Source: Protopterus annectens (lineage: Eukaryota; Chordata; Ceratodontiformes; Protopteridae). From it: a DNA stretch of 64,000 nucleotides. The stretch spans positions 1,424,940,121 through 1,425,004,120 of the forward strand of contig NC_056733.1 of assembly GCF_019279795.1 (NCBI RefSeq), in the 5' to 3' direction. This document shows, piece after piece, positions 57,690-64,000 of this stretch. The translations under genes were made by a program, and so were the position numbers. Positions within the stretch are counted from its first letter, which is position 1. The number at the start of each line of letters is the position of its first letter. Below the pieces are notes generated by a model. It worked only from the letters and a program-made list of their open reading frames with translations. It searched no databases and was not told the origin of the DNA.

Positions 57690-59240
57690 TCTTTCTCCAG
57701 GATATTATGATTTGGGAAAACACTAAAATACTACATAACCAGCGCAGCTTCACAGTGCAGAGAGGTGAAGCATGAAGGTGAACCGGTGGCTAGGGTACTA
57801 GGATGGGGGCAGACTGGGGAGGGTGGAATTTAAGCACCTGGCACTGGCTTGTCTATTCAGGCAGTAGACAGCTGAATCAGTCCACTATATTGCAGAAGTA
57901 CCTACTGGAAAAATAGGTGTTTGGCATGCAGTAGTCTGGGCCAGGGATGGGCAAGGATTTTTTGGTAGTCTTCATGGGGAATGTGCATGCCAAAAGGACA
58001 AAGTACAGCAGTCTGCCACAGCCTGTGGGGGACGAGTTGGGTCAAAACTGGAAAATACCCTTCACAGCTGCAGCAAAAGCTGCTCTTATACCAGTACTGG
58101 GGAACAAATGGTGAGTGGCAGTGGCAGAAGGGATTGGGTGAAGCAGAATGGAAAGGGCACCACAGTTCATTCCTGGCATGAGAAGCAACATATGAGTAGT
58201 TACCCCGAGCACTGGAAATTTGTGAGCAACAGTGTGTATGCTGAATCAGAACTATGCGAGTCATTTGGGTCACTTCCCACCATACTGTCCTCCACAGTAT
58301 GCCATTCTGGTCAGTTGTGTAGTTTGAGCATTGGTCACGCTCCCAGCACAAACTGTGACACTATGGGGTATCTATGCACATGGTGCTCTCAAAATGGCAG
58401 CTTGTAGGTCTGCAGAGGGGCATAATACCTCAACAAATTAACTGTGTTCATAACATTAAGGCTATGGAATACTTATCAGTGAAATTGTTGAATGATTAAT
58501 ACTGCTCCTGCTTCAGAAAGTCATCTCTCTTAGATGCTTCCCAAAAGAACAGTGCAGACACAGCAGCAGCTTCGGTATGAAGCCCTGTTAGGATTTACAA
58601 AGTCACTACAAAACATGTGTTATTAGAAAATGTTCAGTTTCAGTAGGAATAGCCAACAACTACCAATTCAGTTTCCCAATTTGTTTTTTTTGTGTGTAGA
58701 TATGGACTTGTCCCTAGATTAACAGTTAACCTATGGAATTCTGGGAATCCGAAAAGGAGGGCAGCTAAATCTCTATTCAAAGCGGTTAGGAATGAAAGAT
58801 CAAATGGTCACCGACGACTCACACTTTTCTTTAGCCAAAACTGTAAGGAGTGGAACATATTAAAATCTGAGCCTTAAAACACTCTTCACTTGTATGATAT
58901 CTACCAAGAGGATAACTTTCTGGTCCAAAAACTTGAGCCTTCATTCTATGTGCTCAGAAACAGTGACTTGGGAGATTACCCCTCAAACGGTCCCCTGTTG
59001 AAATTCAAATACAGGATAAGCTAGTAAAAGCTCCGAAGAAGGCATGCTGACAAGACTGAAAAATGCAATTTGATATAAGAATAAGTAAAAATCCTGACCC
59101 AGCAAATGTGCCCAAATATTTGGTATCCGAATCAAATCTAGCTGTCAAAATGGTAAGGCCTTTTTGTGTAACTAATAAATCTCCACTTCAACATTGTTTC
59201 CTGGTGTTAGCTTAATGTATATTTTAATCTCAATCTTTAT
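57690..59240. other. non-coding spacer
   Basis: No recognised gene. Open frames of 60-150 codons occur on both strands, without domain signatures. Confidence 0.4.
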
Positions 59241-59487
59241 GGATGGCACAGTGGTAGCATTGTTGCCTCACAGCAAGAGGTTCTCTGGTTTAATTCTCAG
59301 CTGGGGTGCCTTCTGTGTGGAGTCTGCATGTCCTCCCTGCATTCATGTAGGTTTCCTCCAGGTGCTCCAGTTTCCTCCCACTTGTACAAACACATGCATC
59401 TGGAGCATTTCTCCCCGGGCCTCTGCTGAAAATTGGCTTTGTTCCAAGTCCGACTTTCCCAGTAAACAAATGTTAAATAAATAAAAT
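59241..59487 (+). mobile_element. tRNA-derived SINE with a different LINE tail
   Basis: The head and body match the SINE at 51609 (GTTGCCTCACAGCAAGAGGT, GTGTGGAGTCTGCATGTCC, CTCCAGTTTCCTCCCAC), but the RTE tail is replaced. The new 3' part runs TGAAAATTGGCTTTGTTCC, CCCAGTAAAC and ends (AAAT)n. This resembles the 3' end of the LINE at 2049-3417 (TGAAAATGGATTCAT, CCTGGTAAATC, (AAAT)n). Confidence 0.75.
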
Positions 59488-59489
59488 CC

Positions 59490-62080
59490 ACCTATTCAGT
59501 TGATAATTCCTTTGGTGAAACTATAACTTCATATAGAACAGCTGAGTTACAAGGCCCTGACCCAAAGCTGAAGTAGTGGATCTTCTGTGAGGGGCAATAG
59601 CAGAGAACTTTGTAATGGAAGGAAAAGCAATTCTTTCCACCTTGCATCTACCAGAATCAACTTTGGCCCCTCTCTCCTAGCCATTAACTACATCTTTGGA
59701 ATATGAACACAGGCAGATTTCTACTTGTGCTTCCTTGATGAGGGCTTTATCAGGGTTTGTCGAGTTCTTATCTAGAACTCCTCCAGTTGAGCATTTCCTT
59801 TGTAAGTCGAAGGGCCGTATGAACAAAAATCTCCAGGTTCTTTTGATAGTCATGGTTTCCCACTACTGGCTGATTTAATCATTTCACCTGAAGAGATGTG
59901 TCACTACAAGCATACACCTGAATGAGTACAAAGTCCCACAGATCTGTTAATATATTGCATAAGTAGCCATGGTGAGTACTTGTTTACATATAGCTTACTT
60001 ACCTGGTGAACCTTATGGTAATCTTTGGGTACCTGATGGTTCCATCATATCTCCCTTGGTGCTCCAAGAAGCTTTAATTGTGCTGGAGAACACAATTCCA
60101 CTTCAGAGAGACACCATACTGGTACCCTACCCCATATCTGATGCATATGATTGCACTTATAATTATTGGGAGGTGTTCTGCAAATGCTCTACACAAAATG
60201 TTATGAAATGTCAACATCCATGACTGTATCTTTTTGCTCAGAGAAAAGATGGGAAGGATAAACCCAAAAGGCTTGGCCATAGGATCCCATATCTTCATCC
60301 CACACATTTCTGAGAGGAAATCTTCACATTCCACATGTGCAGCTTTGCATCTTGTATCACAAGACTCCTTTTACTGATGTATCACAGTCCAAAGGAGCTA
60401 CAGGCCAAGATTGCTATGGGACTGCCCCTGCCATAAAACATGCTCCATGTAGTGAATTCTGTCCTTTGTGCTACTTCTTTGGTGTCCAACAGACAGCCCC
60501 TGTTTAAGAGAAACTCTTCCTACTTTTGAGCAAGGTCTGGCTTCTCACTGTGTTAAGTCCCAAGGAATTTCCCATCATCCACAAGTACCACAGAAGCTGG
60601 TCCTGAGACTTTGCCACCATCAGTAACTGAGGTGTAGCAACTTTAATATCCTATCACCAATATATTCACATCTGGGACCATGTAACTGGTTAAATCTTGC
60701 CAAAGGAAAGCTCCTCCTTAGATAATTTGGTTCCCATTGGAAGCATGAGGAACCCAAGACTGGATGGGATACCTCTGATTGAAGTAAAGGGACATCCTCC
60801 ATGGTCAGCCCATTGTAAATATCTCCCTGGTGCTTCATCTGTGTTTGTGCAGGGCATATATCTACAAGATTAAAAAATAAACCGACATCACAATTCCTGA
60901 TGGCTGTTGGAATCATGGCTCCTCCTAGTCAACCTTCACCCTGTTGATGCTAAATGAATGGAATGACTGACTAAGGAGCCTTCTCAACAGAAAGTTGGGG
61001 GGGGGGCAAAGAGGGAAAAATTAAAGACAATGGCTACAGAAATAGTATCCATGTCCTCCTAATAATTAAAAGAACACCTCCACCTTGCTCTACCATCTCC
61101 CTCCCCAACTCCCATTTACACCTGGGAGGAGGAAGACCTTGTAATTTAAATATGCTAGCATTTCTGTATTCACTCTCTAATCATGCCCACTAGTTTACAA
61201 TAACTTTTCTAACTGTTCAATTTGAATTGACTCTATCTCCATCTTTGAAGGTGAAATAATTGCTGTTATGTTGTGTGTAGCACATGACCTCCTGTACCTT
61301 GTACTGTTGATGTGATTTATAGAGAATGTAATGACATCCAACTACCCCTTTTAAAAGCTGTTGCCTTCTAGCCAAGCAAATGCTCTTAAACTATCACTTG
61401 TTTGCTCCACTTTGACCATTTCTAATCAAAGATGTTTTAACAATGCAACAAGTGCCATTTCCCCCATTTAAAAACCTAGCATCACATTGGTTCTTGTGTA
61501 TTTAATTTTTTGTTGGGCTGGGGGGGAAAGTGGTTAAGCATTCTGGAGTAGGAATGCTTTGAGAATTATCATATGTCAGACATTGGCTGTAATCTAAATT
61601 GTCCAACATGAGATGTTAAACAGCCTGGTTCTTCACTAAATTAATTTGTATGCAGCTTAAGGTGACAAAGGAGGCAACAGCAGCAATATGCGTCCGGAAT
61701 TTTGGGGTAAATGATGGTCTTTAAATTGTCCATGAATATACATCCCACTCTGTTGGTGACTCTCTTCTGTGGTTTGACTCTGCTGATTATGATATTTGCC
61801 TGTAAAATATGAAGTCCTCCAACAACTGATATAGAGGGACATTACAGAAAAATGGTTTCTGTAACATATTGGTTTACTATCCATACTGCATATAAAGGAA
61901 AAACAGTTTTGAAAAATGGGTAACAGTCTATTTTGTCCAATGGCTAGTTCATAACTACCATCAAAATGCAATGCTTGTCTGCCGAACTGTTTTAGGCACT
62001 ATAGATCTAGTGAATCTCAAATAATATAACTACTAGTTTTCTCAACAGCACCGTCCACACCTTTTAAGTGGAAAAAATCT
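59490..62080. other. unrecognised sequence, possibly including an old pseudogene
   Basis: Minus-strand frames at 60074-60334 and 60620-60916 have more varied, protein-like composition than the surrounding AT-rich DNA, but I recognise no domain. No splice or promoter evidence was found. Confidence 0.25.
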
Positions 62081-62082
62081 GG

Positions 62083-62300
62083 ACAAAGCTAGAACTATTT
62101 TTCTTATAAAATTGGAAATTTATTAGAATAATAAGTTTTAGATCAGCATGTATTTTCCAAATGATTTGAAGTCTGAAACTCAAATGTATATTCATTGACT
62201 TCACTCCTCCATGATTTCCCAGAAAACCACCAATTTTGAAAAACAAACCAACAGACAAATGGGGACATTTTATAAAAATCTGCACATTTGACAGGTATGG
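62083..62300 (-). mobile_element. degraded copy of the hAT-like MITE
   Basis: Reverse orientation of the 26345 element: the right end reads CATACCTGTCAAATGTGCAG on the minus strand, followed by blocks matching GATTTTCTGGCAAAT and TTTCAGACTTCAAAT. The other terminal repeat is eroded. Confidence 0.6.
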
Positions 62301-64000
62301 TGTCATAACTACAAAGCAGCTGGGTTAAAAGACCAAGTTAAATAGACTGGAGATTGTGTAGCAAGTTCCAAGATCTTCAGATTCAAGTGTTCATATTATG
62401 AAAAATTTAAGATGCTCAAAGTAAAAAGCTAAGTTACTCAGATAATTTTGAGGGACTATATCTCCCCATGAATTAAAACACAAGTTCCTTTCACAGAGAA
62501 TCATACCTGTGCTTTAAAGGATTGTGTTCAAGTACCTGTAGAATCAAAAAATGCACATAATTTAAAAGTGTAGATGATAAATGCAGTCGAAGTAAAACAG
62601 GGCACAAAAAAGCCAGCTGCCTGATTCAATGAAAACAATGGCCAGGATGAGCACCAAAAGACAAAACCCACCCTAACCAGTCTTCTGTGAATGAATGAGA
62701 CTTCACTGGTGCTTACCAAGGAATTATTGGTGAATTAAAAATTGTGGTAGTGATTATTAATTTTAAAATAGTATATGACTACAGGTAAAGAATATACAAG
62801 AGCTGGATAATGCACCAGTCTACACAAGTCACTGCATCTGAAACATCACAAATTAATGAAGTTGTAATGCAAAGAATGGAAACCTGATGGCTGCTTTTCC
62901 ACTTAAGGAGCTAGAAATGATGGTAGTGAGCTTGCTTGTAAGGAATATGCTAGGGTAAGATGGGCTGCAAACACATCTGTATAGGTCATGCAGCAATCTG
63001 GTGATCCAACTCCTCTGATAGTATGAGATGATGTGGGTAAGCGACATTCCATCTTTTACTCAAAACAGCTATACTAGTGGTACTACCTAAGCTTGAAGAA
63101 AGATCATTTTCCTCCAGCTTTTTCGCTCCATATCATTGATTCTAACTGCCACGGTTCTGGTTTACCAGATTACAAGTGGACCAAACTGGGTTGGTAACAA
63201 TGTACATAATTGGAATGCATTATTTGCACTGGATGCCCATTAGTGGTTTGCCTGAACAGTTCCTGCAGATTTTGATGTGATGGCATGGGAAGTACCTAGA
63301 AGACTTTCAGAAATATTAGAGCTTCTAGACCACTTAGAATAGTTGTCCAGCTTCCATTATAACCAAACGACAACATTTGGGAAACAGTTTGCCGACACCT
63401 CCTTTCTACATGGTCATTTCCCTGTCTTCAGATTTGCCATAGAACCTCTTTAGCCTAATGATGATATGGCATTCATGTTTGGGCTTTTCCCAGCTGTAAT
63501 GTTATGAAGGCAGTCTAGGAAATTGTGCTTCCGCTTGTCAGCTTCTACTTTCATTATCAAGGATCACTGTCAATTCAGAGGTATAGATGAATAAAGATCT
63601 GCCTTATGGTCCAGTTGACCCAGATTTGATTAGTGGCTTGAATGACTGACCAGCTGGGAGGGATAGAAGTGTCCATCCTGGGTGGAAGTGTCTTTATCAC
63701 TGATGCTCCTTAAGAGATCCAAAAAGAAGTTGCCCTCAAATGTAAAAGCAATGAATGTGGGTTGGTGGGGGCAGGGAAGTGGATAGAGCAAATGGCTGAG
63801 CCCACAGGATGCCCTTAAGATCCACAACCATCCCCAGCAATACTGAAGCAAGTTCAAGAGTGTAAAAGACAAACTGGTACACCCATTATGGATGTAAAGA
63901 ACTGGGGGCTGGGCCAGCAATATGAAGTCTCAAGGGCAACCAAACAAAAAAAAAAATGGTTATCTGAGGGCAAGAGTTTCCAGAGGATGTAACATTTAAT
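62301..64000. other. unrecognised sequence to window end
   Basis: No gene or known repeat recognised; frames are short and uncorrelated. Confidence 0.45.

Overview
The window is vertebrate nuclear DNA with one recognisable host gene, GDF9 (growth differentiation factor 9, an oocyte-secreted TGF-beta family ligand), on the + strand. Its two coding exons are 28348-28696 and 45314-46272, separated by a 16.6 kb phase-1 intron. Spliced, they encode about 435 residues: signal peptide, prodomain, RVRR cleavage site and a six-cysteine mature domain. The expanded intron and the repeat mix (CR1, RTE and a second LINE lineage, Penelope-like elements, hAT-type elements, tRNA-derived SINEs with LINE-like tails) suggest a non-mammalian vertebrate with a large genome, such as an amphibian or a lobe-finned or other fish. 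The species cannot be fixed from the sequence.

Layout. 1-2048: non-coding. 2049-3417: 3' end of a non-CR1 LINE. 3908-4035: three 43-bp repeats. 4326-24100: about 11 kb of a 48/49-bp satellite, holding a 500-N assembly gap (13656-14155), interrupted by three CR1 LINE copies and ending against a fourth. The copy at 15373-20683 looks full length: two tandem 5' units, ORF1 with an SGNH esterase domain, ORF2 with endonuclease and reverse transcriptase, and an 8-bp-repeat 3' tail. 25657-28347: GDF9 upstream flank with a hAT-like MITE and a proximal promoter carrying homeobox and E-box motifs.

28697-45313: GDF9 intron, containing an old CR1 copy split by a 3-kb hAT-like element (which itself contains a G-rich minisatellite), a younger CR1 copy, a small CR1 fragment, a long AT microsatellite, a possible antisense L1/Tx1-like remnant and a small hAT-like relic. 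46273-48690: 3' flank. 48690-50600: antisense RTE-type LINE carrying a SINE and a 34-bp minisatellite. 51564-52176: a MITE with a SINE inserted into it. 53577-56830: a Penelope-like element interrupted by a second one, both with inverted terminal repeats and clear target-site duplications. 56990-64000: microsatellites, a perfect 41-bp-arm hairpin, a second SINE and otherwise unrecognised sequence.

The most distinctive observations are the recurrent CR1 junctions at one point of the satellite monomer, the tandem 5' units of the CR1 element, SINEs whose tails resemble LINE families in the same window, and the two nested Penelope-like elements. The long open frames across the satellite arise because a 48-bp monomer preserves frame; they are not genes.
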